The translations under genes and the position numbers were made by a program. From Cladophialophora immunda (taxonomy: Eukaryota; Ascomycota; Eurotiomycetes; Chaetothyriales; Herpotrichiellaceae): DNA of 64,000 bases. The notes below the pieces were generated by a model. That model did no database searches. It was given only the letters and a program-made list of their open reading frames with translations, and was not told the origin of the DNA. Of the stretch, positions 20,597-32,275 are shown one piece after another. Positions within the stretch are counted from its first letter, which is position 1. Each line of letters starts with the position of its first letter. Location: assembly GCF_000835495.1 (NCBI RefSeq), contig NW_015622542.1:3060485-3124484 (forward strand). The letters run 5' to 3'.

Positions 20597-22283
20597 TCAG
20601 TGCGGACGCCCAGCATAGACATGAACTTCCACCTTACCTTGAAGATCGTATAGCTTCTCAGAGAAAGCCGATTTAGCCAGCCTCTCATCTTGCTGCTTCC
20701 ACCATCTTTGCAGCACGGTCTGACAAGACCTCACATTTCCCATCCCATAGTTCATCCACATGGTCTTCAACAAGCTGCGCACCTTGTCTCTGTCTGACTT
20801 GGTCGTACACAGGATGCCCGCCACGAATAAGGGGGGTAAAGCGGCCACCCCCGGACATGGGCCGGATCGGTACGTGACGGCACCAAGACAACCCAGGATT
20901 GATCGTCTGCTGTCCTCGATCATTTGAAGAGGAACGGACAAGGATCCACGTCGAAACACCTGAAGTAGCGCCATATGGTGGTGGGCTTCATCTACGAGAT
21001 AAAGGTCGTGGTATATGGGCCACGGAAGATCTCCATCACCCTCTCTCCGTGCCATCTTCCTTTGTGCCATTAATGCTCTGATGCGATCGAACAACAAGTG
21101 GGATTTATGCTCCAAAGGTGAGCTGCAGTCAAAATGTGGTGGTCCAGGTGGACAGTCGCAGGAAAAATCTGAACCGGAATCTTTCCGTAGTCGCTCCAGA
21201 TCATTGATCTCCTCAAAGATTGGCAGAAGAGTCGTGGAATATCCGGCTAGGTCGTCAATGTAAGCATCCTCTTCCTCAGAATGTGCGGTTATTATGTGCC
21301 CCTCGAACGTCTTCGAGCAGCAAGCCAGGGCAACAGCCTGCAGAGCCCGGTATTTTCTCCTCAGAAACCTTGATATGGACGATACGCTGGCGCCGTTCGA
21401 GCGGCCGTGTTGAGCAGACAGGGTGGCAGCGCCGTAAAGGTGTGACCTCCATGACGAGGTGCTCGTGGCAGGGGATATGACTTCGGCCATACATAAGAGC
21501 AGGGTGGTGGCGAGGACTTTATCATTTTCTGTTGGGCTGAATCGATCTAGGGCAGATCTCAACTGTGTTAAACTCTTCCCCTTCATCAGTTCATATTGGC
21601 AATCCCCTTCAAAAAGGCCGGATGTTCGTCGGTGGCCAGCAGCTAGAGTAAGGGTGGCGGACAGGAGATGGGGGACTTGCATCGCCATAGGTACAATGAC
21701 CGAGCAGATCCCATCTTGAATTCCTTTGTGGCAGGAAATTGATACGGTCACTCTGTGGACGAAGTAGTCTAACAGCGGTTTAGACTCTTCTGTCAATACT
21801 GGCATCGGTGTTAGTGGCTGAGGTGTTATAGACGCTTTAGGGTGGAAGGTCGAGTCTTCGACTTCATCTTGCAGTGGCTGAGACGGTACGCGATAGTTTG
21901 TGGATGTACTTCGCTCACGGCTCGGATTATCGTTTGTTCTTCTAGGCGAGCACGTGTAGATGAAGTCCTTACCCATCGACAACTGACCTTTGCAGAAATG
22001 AGCCAGATGATACTTCACACACTCGAGTATAAAACTTACTGCCCGAGGCTTCAATGCTTATGGCCTTGGCTCCGGATTCCAGACAACGGCCGAAACGTGA
22101 CTTCTTGAACGGCCGCCCGCCCCAGGACAGCTTCTGGGAGTAGATACAGGGGCGGCATACGCTCTGGCAATAAGAACAGGCTGGTTTCGCCTCGTTGCAT
22201 TTCCAATGCCGCCGGCGACATTCGTCACATCCCGCGCGTGATCGCCTTTGACGCTGAACCGCATTAGACTTGGATTCTGCCAT
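20597..22283 (-). CDS. Zn2Cys6 transcription factor
   Basis: Two exons, 22283-22040 and 21987-20597; 544 residues. The start at 22283 (MAESKSNAVQ) lies just before the zinc cluster: Cys19, Cys22, Cys29, Cys36, Cys39 and a later Cys, spaced C-x2-C-x6-C-x6-C-x2-C, with the basic linker GRPFKKSR. The rest resembles the PF11951-type fungal regulators: VHRVTVSISCHKGIQD, then a helical region with LLCMAEVISPATSTSSWRSHL and LPPLFVAGIL. It should act as a nuclear DNA-binding regulator. It is divergent from the MATE gene with 660 bases between start codons, so that transporter is a likely target (inference). The 3' end is uncertain: a GTAAGG donor inside the last codons (CTTCAAG/GTAAGG) could splice to a downstream exon and replace the final GKVEVHVYAGRPH. 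Confidence 0.88.
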
Positions 22284-22945
22284 AGTCGTCTGCAAGATGC
22301 GCCTGCGAGTGAGATGCGCAGGAGTATCAGACTATCTCCTCAATGGCCAATGCCATGGCGATGCGATGGAGACGTTTCGAGTGGTGGGCGCTGAAGCGTC
22401 TGAATGGTACCGGGTGGAATTGTTAACGCGAAACTCCGCCCAGTTCCTGCCAATGGTCACGACACCAGAAGCTGGTCTATTAACCAAATCGATGAAGAGG
22501 AGACTCATCGGGCAATGCAAAAGAACCAATGCTCCTTTTCGAAGTTGGAGCCCATTCCGTAGAGGTCTTCATGCACGGGAAGAGAGCGGAAGACGATGCA
22601 GTTTATCGGACGGAAAGGAATAGATAGGATAAGCTTTCCCTTATGGGTTTAGCGCCGTACAAACAGAACGGGGTCCTGATTGGCGGGCCGCGTCAGAATA
22701 TCGCGGTCTGAGAAGCGCAGCATATCGGTCAACAACGAACAGTCTATCTGCCGGACATGTCCATCAGCAGATTTGTGGGGAAGAGGAAATGCCCTGGCTA
22801 TGGCTCAGGGCACAAGCACATGTCCTGTGGTTAAAACAGACATATTCATCAGCATGTACTTGGCCAAGTATCTTCCACCTACCTCGCAGCTCTCGGTGGC
22901 CTTTGCACTGGTCTCTTTCCCCAACACTCACAAAAGACTATCAGC
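22284..22945. other. divergent promoter, Zn2Cys6 factor / MATE
   Basis: Shared upstream region of two divergent genes. Several CGG triplets are present but I cannot assign an operator. No ORF is supported. Confidence 0.55.
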
Positions 22946-24502
22946 ATGGGCGAACATATCGTCGATGAGCGCTCCTTGCTGCTTTCCCGGACTTCATCCG
23001 CCGCGTCCAAAGAGGAGGATGTCACCTTCGACATCCTACACGATCTGGGTGCTCTAATCCGGCGGACGATTCCCATCTGTCTCTCATTCGCGCTGCAAAA
23101 TGCGGTGCAAGCAATCAGCGCCCTGATCGCTGGCAGTCTGGGCTCTTTCGAACTGGGAGTCACCTCTTTTGGCTTCATGTTCTTCTCCTGCACGGGGACC
23201 ATGACGGCGATCGGCGGCGCAACGGCCCTCGACACTTTGTGCGGGCAAGCGTTTACGTCCCACTCGGTGGCAGACAATCCCAAAATCCTCGGCCTGCTCT
23301 TACAACAGTGCTTGCTTGTCCTGCTCGGGATTTTCAGTTTTGTGTTTGCGCCGATCTGGGTGTTTTCGGGACACCTTTTCATCGCCCTGGGTCAGGAGCC
23401 AGATTTTGCGTTTGCAACCGGCAAATTTTTGGTGTTCATGCTGCCGGCCGGCGTCTTACAGATTGTGGCTGAGTCCCTGAAGAAGTTCTTGCAGGTCCAG
23501 GGCGAAAGCAACATCGTCGGAGTGTCTACGGCGGTGGCAAGCTGCTTTAGTGTCCTACTCACCTTCGTCCTTGTTCGACACACGACCCTGCAACTGTGGG
23601 GTGTTCCTTGTGCCTTCTGCATCTACCAGTTCATCACGGTTGTCGCCTTGCTGTGCATCATTTCCAGGAAGCCCGATGTGAGAAAGACCTGGCGCGGATC
23701 GATTGTGGGCATTCAGAAGGGGATTTCGCGTTTGGCGTTTTATGCCGTCACTGGGATTTTTACGTGTGCGACGGAGTGGTGGAGGTGAGTCTGCCGCCAT
23801 CTCGGCTTCTACATGGAAATTGACCTGTTGCGTACCACAGCTTTGAGATACTGGCAATGATGGCTGCAAGGCTGGATCCCAGCTCCATTGGAGCCCAGAG
23901 TGTAAGCCTACGAGCCTCTTTATTCCGCCAGGTACTTCAGCTGACATGAGTTCCAGATATTGATGTCTTCCGACCTCCTGCTCACCACGGTAGCACTTGG
24001 GATCAGTGTTGCTTCTAGCCATCGCATTGCTGGCTTACTCGGTGCCGGCAAGAGTAAGGAAGCGAGGAGGGCGGTCGCCACACCATATCTGCTTTCCTTT
24101 ATCATCGGAGGTATCGAGTTCTTCGGTATTATCCTTGCCAGAAACAGCTACGGCCGTATTTTTACGAGCGACGAAGCGGTGATCGAAAAGACGGCACGGG
24201 TGCTGCCTCTGATGGCCGGATTCCAAGTCCTGGACCTTTCCAACGGTGGCGCCAGCGGGATACTGCGAGGCGCGGGCAAGACCCATCTGGCCGGCGTGTG
24301 CAACTTCGTGGCATATTATGGGGTGGGCCTGACGACTGCGTGGTTCCTATGCTTTCGCAAGCAGTATGGTGTCTTTGGCTTGTGGGCGGGCATCATCACC
24401 GGGAGCGGCGCACTTCTCGTTCTGCAATCTTGTTGCATTTTGAGCATACGATGGAAGCAGCTGGCCAGAGATGTATCTAGGTTACACGCCACATCGGACT
24501 AG
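22946..24502 (+). CDS. MATE family multidrug/organic cation exporter
   Basis: Three exons, 22946-23784, 23841-23901 and 23957-24502; 481 residues. The protein has two MatE repeats with about 12 helices. The first repeat holds IGGATALDTLCGQAF, the characteristic segment of the eukaryotic MATE subfamily; the second holds SSHRIAGLLGAGK and LRGAGKTHLAG. A short hydrophilic N-terminus with an ERSLLL motif precedes the first helix. Family members expel drugs, dyes or secondary metabolites against a proton or sodium gradient, at the plasma membrane or vacuole. The start chosen is the first ATG before the hydrophobic region. The neighbouring divergent Zn2Cys6 regulator is the likely controller. Confidence 0.93.
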
Positions 24503-24960
24503 AAATATGCAGAGTCAAAAAGTTGTCACAGGCCGGGAATGAATAAGAATTCTATTTCACAGGCATTATCGACAAGTACAGACGCCTTGAACTGTACGTA
24601 TGGTGGAGTCTATTCTTTTCTCCTGCTATATGCACTTATGAACCAGACGGAGTCTCCTGCAATTCCTCGTCTTGCTTTCTTGTACAGGAGGATCTGCTGC
24701 ATCTCTCTCTAATCGAGAGCGAGCCGGTCAAGAATATCAAAGTCTCCAAAGAGACGATTCTTACACGAGGTACTGACGAGATTAACGTAGATTTCAGTGA
24801 CTATGTCACGCCTCTACTCTAACATATCTCCACCACACCTGTTCCAGAATGAGCTTCATTGAGATCCAACGTTCCAGGAAGCAGAAGCGGGAGAGAGCCG
24901 CTGTCACACTGTGCCTCTCACCCCCGAAACTGTTGCAACCACCCCCAACAATCGCCCGAC
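24503..24960. other. convergent 3' region
   Basis: No gene is seen between the convergent MATE and agmatinase-like genes. Confidence 0.6.
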
Positions 24961-26289
24961 TCAAAGACCGAGTCGGTTCTTGACCAATCGAGTGATGAGC
25001 TTTGCCTAGGTCAGCACAAGTACACAGCTTTGGGGCTTCAAGAACATACCTCGATTGTGAACTCGGCAGCAACGATGCCTGTGATTTCGGCCTGATCCAG
25101 GGATGGCAGGATCTCCACGACATCAACCCCGACAATGTTCAACCCGTCCAGCGCATCGATGATGATCTGGATGACTTCTCTGGGCGTCCACCCCCCGGAG
25201 GCTGGACCAGCGGTGCCCGGGACAAAAGCCGGGTCTAGACAGTCGACATCCAGGGACACATAGACAGGCTCGTCGTGGTCGATGATGGATCGGATCTGGT
25301 CGATGACTCCCCAGACGCCGTCTCTCTTCAACATGTCTGCGGCGGGGATAGTCACGAATCCCACCTCTTCGTCGAGCTCCATGTCCTTCTCCGAATCCAA
25401 CGAGCTGCGGATCCCGGCGTGGACGTTCTCGGGTCTCAGCAGCCCTTCCATGCCCGCCCAGTAATAGGGCGTGCCGTCGGCGAACTGAGCTTGTCTGCTG
25501 CCGGCTTTGGCCCCGGCGAATACCTTGGGCGACCAAGTGTCAATGTGTGCGTCGATGTGAATGGCGGACACTTTCCCGTAGACGGTGTTCAACGCTCGCA
25601 GGATCGGCAGAGAAATGCTGTGGTCGCCGCCCAGCGCTATGATTTGGGGGTGGTGTCTACCGGTCTTTGAAGCATACCATTAGCATGATCTTCGGGAAAT
25701 GCTGTTGTCAAGGGTTTGAGATACCTTGGAAGACAAGACCCCTTTCTCCGTCGACTTCACCTCTCGCCACAGAAGCCGCTTGTACCATTCTTCCATCTGG
25801 GCGAAAGCCAGACCATTGTCGAAAGGAGAGATGGGCAGGTCTCCACAGTCAACCACCGAGATATTCTGCTTGTAAGGATTGATCGACTGGCGGTAGTTGT
25901 AGTGGCCACTATCCAAATGTCAACTTCAAGCGCGTAATTTGCGGCTATCAGGGTCAAACGCACGCAAGAGACGCTGCTCGAGAACCCTGGCGCACAGCAT
26001 TCGGACCAAGACGGGTACCAGTCCTGTAGGATGTTGCCGTGTCAAACGGGAACCCCAAGATCAAAATGTCGTCCACCGGTCCGGTCTCCGTCAGACATTG
26101 CACAGACGGAAGCTTTGCAAAGCTTGTGATGCCGGCGAAAGCGAAGCTTGCAGAAGGTTCGAGGTCATAATCATCGTCGTCCTTCGGCGTCTTTCCAATA
26201 CTAGTTTGTCGATAGTTGCTCACAGGGACAGCGATGGCGCGAGCACAGGCAGTCAGTACTGCAAGGCTATACAGAAATGTGAAGTACAT
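24961..26289 (-). CDS. secreted agmatinase-like ureohydrolase
   Basis: Four exons, in gene order 26289-25964, 25908-25725, 25664-25050, 25005-24961; 389 residues. The N-terminus MYFTFLYSLAVLTACARAIA is a good signal peptide, so the enzyme should be secreted or enter the vacuole. The arginase/agmatinase metal ligands are all present: GGDH (His185), DAHID (Asp208, His210, Asp212) and DVDCLDP (Asp309, Asp311). The third ureohydrolase signature S-L-D-V-D-x3-P-x3-P-G is intact. The family hydrolyses guanidino compounds such as agmatine to urea and an amine using two Mn ions. The usual GTPEPGG segment reads GTAGPASGG; the Glu in WTPREV after it is kept. The short last exon (AKLITRLVKNRLGL) fits the C-terminal helix of relatives and was chosen over reading through the GTATGT donor. 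The exact substrate is unknown. Confidence 0.88.
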
Positions 26290-27841
26290 TTTGAGTCGAA
26301 GGAAATGTCCAAGGTGAAAGAAAAAGATCGCAGCCTCTGACCGAAGCGACTTCCAACGGCGGGTCCCGCTGCATTTGTAGGCAGGCTCTATGCGATGAAC
26401 AAGGTTTCCGTCTGTATTGATTCAACTTTGACGCGAAGCGGAGAGTTGGTCATGACGCGGACGAGACGGGATAGACTATGCCTGCCTCTTCAAGGAAGAC
26501 CTCATGGTTACTGAGAGATCCTCGCGTGCTCCATGCTCCCTGGAGTACGTGATTGAATATGCGGCGGGGTTCTGCGGAGTATCCACCTCAGAATACAGAC
26601 CGGCCTAGTGTATTCCTTCCCCTTTAGGACTGGGCTGATTTCTCCACTGATAGCTCCCTTTGCTGTAAGCACAATCCCGCTGTGACTGGCGTCGTTGTCT
26701 AACATCAAGGTCTTGGTCTAGATTTGTGTCAAAAGGCCTAGTCGCAAGTTTGCAGTGTCCGGCACGGCAGGTTCAGATAACGCCAAAGGAGAAAAACGAC
26801 GGAGATCTGTGCAGGAGACCACGTATATACTAATCGTGATATCGTTCGTATGCCGTTCAGTCCCTCGCGTGGTATTCCATCTAGCTGCTCCAAGGATTGG
26901 TAAGATTCTCAGTGGTCTCTTGTTGTTGGCCAGTAGTCAACATACTTTAATCTGGAAGGGTTCCTTCTCGCTGTTTATTTCTATGAGATATCTCTATATA
27001 ACACAACAGGCGCCTGTCAGCATAGTTACGGCCCAGGACAAACTCAATCGAAAAGTAGTTGTTTAGTCACTCGACAAAATGAAGGAATAACGAAGTGTTT
27101 CATCTGGATTGTGCTTCCACAGATGAGGATCTGGTGTCAAGCTATTTTGCTACACGCCTGTAACGGGATTCCACCCAACACCAACAATAGTGAATTTGGA
27201 GCCTCACCTATGTCTATTTAGTAAATAGAAGTAACAACCCTCCGCCCTTCGACAACATCGATGGGTGCGGGGAGCTGACTAGTGACCACCCCGCGGATAC
27301 GATTCTCGAACTCGAAGGGAGGCGGAGGTTCGTATTCGTATCCAATCGTCAACAAAATTTATAGTTTGATGACGACGTTGTCGTCCTGAAGGCATTCTTT
27401 CCTCCAAATAGTGCTTCGCTTGGAGGCATTGTTATCCAATGACAATTCCCTACCTATCATTGCAGTCAAAGCTGGTTTTGTGTGTCCTCCCGCGTTCGGT
27501 AGCGAAGCACGAAACTTGCGCGCTGTCAGGTGGTTGAGACAGTTCCGCCAGGCAGAACTCAGGCAGCAGGGGCCCGATCAAGCATTCAGGAAGCTTCCCC
27601 TGGCAGCGCCCTGGAAAACGGCGAATACTCTGTTTGAATGGAGTACTTGCTCCTCCACGGTTAGCAGTGCATTTAACGATGAGCTCGCCACGAGTTCGAC
27701 GTTTCAGTTCTCTCCCATCATTCCAAACTCCACAGGAATGCATGTCTGCCTATTGGTATCGCCAAGTGATTGCACTTTCTCCATCCTAAGGACCTAAAAG
27801 GCAGCTGCTGTCAGTTCGAGAGGCATTTGACAGACCGCACC
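26290..27841. other. intergenic, no gene supported
   Basis: About 1.5 kb with a TA-rich patch around 26980-27250. A plus-strand ORF at 27411-27797 lacks a domain and normal protein texture. Confidence 0.55.
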
Positions 27842-28363
27842 ATGGCTGATCAGGTAAGTTGCCCGTCAACTATCTCCCTCAACCTGGGGCATCTCATGTT
27901 TTCATGCCATGAATTGGTCTCTGACATCGATCTTTTCGGCCTGCACAAGTGTTCCAACGATGCTTACTCTCGCGTGGGCATCTGGATCCCTGTCACCGAC
28001 CCGGCCCGAGCTCGCAAGTTCTACTCCGCGGTGTTGGGCTGGACGTGCATGGAAAACGGCGCCCCTTCCCCGATCGCAGGCATCAAGGAGACCTACTTCT
28101 TCACCAAAGGGAACAACGTAAACGGCTGCTTCTGCCTGATGGACCAGGCCAAGATCATCGACACAAGGGATGCAGCGGACAAGGACCGTGTCGGTGTCCA
28201 CACGGTGTTTGCTGTCAAGGATATTGCGGAGTCATTGGATCTTGTGCAGCAGCATGGGGGTCATAAACACCTTGACAAGACCAGTATGGGTCCTAACATG
28301 GGTTTCATTGCTCGCTTCGCCGACCCAGAGGGGAATCTGATGGGACTATATGCTATGAACTGA
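27842..28363 (+). CDS. VOC (glyoxalase/bleomycin resistance fold) protein
   Basis: Two exons, 27842-27853 and 27950-28363; 141 residues. The first coding exon is only four codons (M-A-D-Q) before a GTAAGT donor. The 96-base intron is a multiple of three and stop-free, so the unspliced frame is also open; I prefer splicing because VGIWIPVTDPARARKFYSAVLGW then sits near the N-terminus, as in relatives. That segment and the C-terminal FIARFADPEGNLMGLY are the two conserved strands of a VOC module. Such proteins bind a metal and act in detoxification or ring cleavage, but the reaction varies widely and is not assigned. No targeting signal is seen. Confidence 0.8.
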   Translation: MADQVSCPSTISLNLGHLMFSCHELVSDIDLFGLHKCSNDAYSRVGIWIPVTDPARARKFYSAVLGWTCMENGAPSPIAGIKETYFFTKGNNVNGCFCLMDQAKIIDTRDAADKDRVGVHTVFAVKDIAESLDLVQQHGGHKHLDKTSMGPNMGFIARFADPEGNLMGLYAMN

Positions 28364-29367
28364 GAACATGCATGTCTGCAGTGGAATTCGGATGGATGCT
28401 GCAGATGGTGAGATAGTTTGAGGCATGCACCACATCTAAATGACAACTTGTGACTTGTCTTAGTCCCACGTCCGCATTTCAGTTGTTGTTGTAGGCTCTA
28501 CATGCCTCTTCGATGTAGATTACTCAAGTATACTTCCATCATTTCTAATAGTTACTATCTAGCACACGATGTTCTCGTGCCTGTCTTTTCTATACAAGTA
28601 TAATTTGTATTGCCGGCGCCGAGGCCCGAAGCCGTCCATCCCTTCATACAACATCTCATAGATCGAGACACACACCGTCGTCCCAGCGTCTGCACTCATC
28701 ATTCCATCCCCAGACCCAAAGCCCGTCAGTGCCTCGACATCTCCAAGCTAAGCTAACATCCTTCAACACGGATGGTTCTGTCGCCTGAACAATCTCGAAC
28801 ATCTCCTGTTCCAGGCCAGCCTCGCGAGCGGCAGGAAGTTCATCCGACTGACTGGGCGATCTTCGGCTTCCTTCCCCACCTCTGCGATTACGTCCTTGTC
28901 GAGTAACATCTGGACTCCCAGGGAGCCGGGCAGCGATTGATCAACTTCAGCAATATCAATTGCCTTCCTGAGACTGAATAGTGGGTCGGATTAGAAGGGT
29001 CAGATAAGGTATGTGTGTAGGGTTGAGGGAACCTCGTGCACCGGCGAGCGGAACATTGACACTCCGCAGAGGGCACTATTCATCCCCTTCCAGCAAAAGG
29101 TCGCAGAGATTGTGCACCGAGCCGCCAGGTCAGTCCGTGATAAGACACTCGGCAGTACAGTGGAGGGGTCTCAAATGTCCCCAAAACACGTAAAATACTG
29201 CAGTATCCAGGAAGGTTCTGAATCTCGCAGGCCTTCTCAAGCTATACATCTCCTTACCCGCAGTCTCTACCAGAAGCGTTTCTAAGCCTTGAGCATCTTT
29301 GCCGTCCGAATCCGACAGTGGGCGACAAGGGACTTACCCTCAAGTGATGTGAGCATTCTGGCCGGAC
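28364..29367. other. intergenic, no gene supported
   Basis: Upstream region of the carboxylesterase gene. Nothing recognisable is present. Confidence 0.55.
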
Positions 29368-31341
29368 ATGGCTAACACGACGACGCATTCTACCTCGGGG
29401 CGGAAGCCCTACAATGGTCCAACCTTCACCCATCAACATCCCGAACTGGGCGCTTTGACGGGGCGTCTCATCAAGTCGTCCCATTTTCCCGAGACGTCTA
29501 CCGTTCAGTTCCGCTCAATCCCGTATGCTCTGGTGCCCAAACGATTTGCGCCTTGCGTATCCCTGGACAGCATCCCCGACGAGTTCGACGCGAGACCGCA
29601 CCGGGATTTCACACAGTTTGGGCACGCATGTCCTCAAGTGGGCGCGACGAAGCCGACCTGGTTCGAAGCGTACGGCGGGCCCCTCGAAGATGATCTGGGG
29701 ATAGAGTTTGACGAGTTCACCTGTCTTACCCTCAGCGTGTCCGTGCCGGAATCCTACCTTTCCGACAACAACCACAAGCCGCTGCCGGTGATGATCTATG
29801 TCCACGGCGGCGGGGCGCAGGAAGGGGTCGGACATGTCGACGGCCTGCATTCTAATGCCCCCCTGACAGCCTATTCGTCAGAGATCGCCCTACCGATTGT
29901 CACGGTCAACATCGGATACCGCCTCAACTGGCTCGGCAGCCTTGTCTGCCAGGACATGGTCGAGGAGTACAAGGCCGACCCGTCACCCTCGCCCCACGGC
30001 CCCTTCAACTTGACGATCCAAGATCAGAGAGCCGCATTTACATGGATCCAGAAATTCATTGGTGGATTTGGCGGCGACGCGGAGAACATGACTGCGTTCG
30101 GCGAATCTGCGGGCAGCATCTTCTTGATCTACCACATCTGCGGCAGCCCGGAAAGACTCTTCAATCGAGCCATCTTGCAGTCCGGCGTCATTTTCGGCCA
30201 CACTTCACTCGACGACAAAGACGCAGAATACCAGGGCTTGCTGAAACATTTTGAGATCAACGGCTCAAGTGCTTCGGAGAGACTGGAGAAGCTCCGAAAA
30301 GTACCTGCGGAGGCGCTGGCGAAATATCCCGGGTACCATGTGATGCCCTTCGTCGATGATATCCCGGGAGTGAGCGTTCCGCGGCCATTGTTCCCTCGAG
30401 GCAGACCGACCACCATGAAGCAGACATCCCTCGTTTCCTCGTGTCCCTGGCTGGAAGACGTAGTCATCGGGGACGACTTTTGGGAGGGATATGTCTTCCG
30501 GGATCTCCTCCGGCCCACCTCGGCTGTGCGGTTTGTGGGAGGCGTACGATCCATTTTCCCCGAGAAGGAGGCAGCCAGGTTGCTATGCGCATACGGCATC
30601 CCCAAGTCACCCGAGCTCGCTTCTGGGGCCGACCAGAACCTATTCTGGCGGAACTTGACGCAGCTCATCGGCGACATGTTCTTCTCCGTCCCCATCCACC
30701 GGCTCGTCACGCGTCTGGCTCGCCAGAACACAGCCGCTGGGGACGGCGACGCCCCAAAACGCAAGGTCTACCGCTACTGTTTTGGCCTTTCGAACCCGTT
30801 CCCGGGATCGGACCACAGCTTCGTCACCGGCCACCATTTCGTGGAGATTCTGTTCGTCTTCCTCACCCTCCTCGACCGATACCCGGGCCACCGGGACAGG
30901 TGGCTCGAGCGACAAGCCAAAGAAACGGCGAGGAAATGGATTCTGTTCGCAAACGGCCAAGCGCCGTGGGACGAGTACATGATCGACGAAAGTGGTGATA
31001 CCAACAGTGCCAAAATGGCGGTCTGCGACGACATCAGAGGATGGCACGTCAAGACCATGGCCCAGGACGAAGAGGAGAGCAAGTCCGACCCCTGGGGCCC
31101 CCGGAGATACGTCGGCTGGGGAGCGTGGGAGAAAGCGTTCCAAGCGCTGAAGCAGCCTGGGATGAGCACGCAGACATGGGCGCAGAGTGTTCACATGGCG
31201 AGGTTGCGGATACTGGGAAGTCTCAGGGGTGGTGAAGGGGAGGCTGGACCCGAGCGTGAGATCGAGAAGCCCGGTGCTGGCCCCAAGTCTGAAAAGGAGG
31301 AGCTGGTGGAAGTGGAGGAGGAGGTTGCTAGTGCAGTTTGA
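29368..31341 (+). CDS. type B carboxylesterase/lipase family protein
   Basis: Single exon, 657 residues. The alpha/beta-hydrolase carboxylesterase fold is clear: oxyanion motif HGGG at 146-149, the early YGGPLEDDLGIEFDEFTCLTLSV block that corresponds to the usual SEDCLxLNV, GPFNLTIQDQRAAFTWIQKFIGGFGGD, and the nucleophile elbow GESAG with Ser247. The candidate catalytic His lies in GSDHSFVTGHH. No signal peptide is present, so unlike many fungal secreted relatives this one is probably intracellular. It should hydrolyse carboxylic esters. The C-terminal 50 residues are charged and Glu-rich, an unusual tail. The first ATG of the frame (29368) was chosen. Confidence 0.92.
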   Translation: MANTTTHSTSGRKPYNGPTFTHQHPELGALTGRLIKSSHFPETSTVQFRSIPYALVPKRFAPCVSLDSIPDEFDARPHRDFTQFGHACPQVGATKPTWFEAYGGPLEDDLGIEFDEFTCLTLSVSVPESYLSDNNHKPLPVMIYVHGGGAQEGVGHVDGLHSNAPLTAYSSEIALPIVTVNIGYRLNWLGSLVCQDMVEEYKADPSPSPHGPFNLTIQDQRAAFTWIQKFIGGFGGDAENMTAFGESAGSIFLIYHICGSPERLFNRAILQSGVIFGHTSLDDKDAEYQGLLKHFEINGSSASERLEKLRKVPAEALAKYPGYHVMPFVDDIPGVSVPRPLFPRGRPTTMKQTSLVSSCPWLEDVVIGDDFWEGYVFRDLLRPTSAVRFVGGVRSIFPEKEAARLLCAYGIPKSPELASGADQNLFWRNLTQLIGDMFFSVPIHRLVTRLARQNTAAGDGDAPKRKVYRYCFGLSNPFPGSDHSFVTGHHFVEILFVFLTLLDRYPGHRDRWLERQAKETARKWILFANGQAPWDEYMIDESGDTNSAKMAVCDDIRGWHVKTMAQDEEESKSDPWGPRRYVGWGAWEKAFQALKQPGMSTQTWAQSVHMARLRILGSLRGGEGEAGPEREIEKPGAGPKSEKEELVEVEEEVASAV

Positions 31342-32275
31342 GTACTGTACTAGTTGACATGGTTGATACCTGGAGACTGTTAGGGCTGGCTGCTTTGATG
31401 CCGAATTGTGCTTTCTATGAGCTATACCTGAGACGGTTCAAGCTAGCGAACTCATCCTAAATTTTTGATGGGACCAAGGATGCTCATTTGAGACTTGGAG
31501 TGGGTTTGGAGGAAGAGAGGCGTGGTGAGCTGAGAAGCAGGGCAGCGCGGTATGTGCGATAGACTCCCGAACTGTCGCTCAAGTGTCCGTCTCGACCACC
31601 GTGGTGAGCACCAACTTCAAGTCGCAGAAAAGATCCAGGCAGAGCCAGCCTTATTCGCGCGTCCAATCACTGGTGCTTCAGGCCCTCGATTTTGAATCCG
31701 CGCATCGCCAGAACCATATCTTGTCAGAATACGCACTGGACTCACTCAGACGAGATGGTTGTGCCTTCGTCTTGCAATTCGAAGTCGTCACACTCCTCCT
31801 AGATCCTGTCCCCAGTGCGAGGTCGAAACACCATCGTGCAAGTCGCCATGCCAGTTCTGCTGTGAATGGTAGCTATGGATAGAGCGTTACCCATCCCGAG
31901 GCTGTAGTTAAGCACCAGGCTCGGCTCGAGCTGGGACTAAGTAGGCCCTCGCGCAGCCCGAGTTGGCGAATACGATCGTCGTCCTGAGCAATCCTAGTGG
32001 GTGCCTGCACAGTAAGGCCCTCCAGGTACAACTTATATCGCTCTCTCGGTGACGTCGACGTGTCCTGCCGGATGAGGAACCACAACCTGTTGCTTAGGTA
32101 ATGGTCAAAGAACCGGACTGTGTAGCCTAGGCAAGTGACTCAACGAAGCCTCAAGCTTTTGGTATATATACCTACTTACCTACTTAGGATCTAGGACGAC
32201 AGAACAAACACACCGGCTCCTTCAACATCCCCATTACGCCCCAGGCCTGTCACCACCCCGCGTCTATAGAAAGCC
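31342..32275. other. intergenic with TATA-like element for the GST gene
   Basis: No gene is supported. A palindromic TATATATA at 32163-32170, about 105 bases before the GST start codon, may be its core promoter. Confidence 0.5.

Noticed and set aside
27411..27797. 128-codon plus-strand ORF
   Set aside because: No Met-initiated protein texture, no homologous family recognised, lies in an AT-varied intergenic region.
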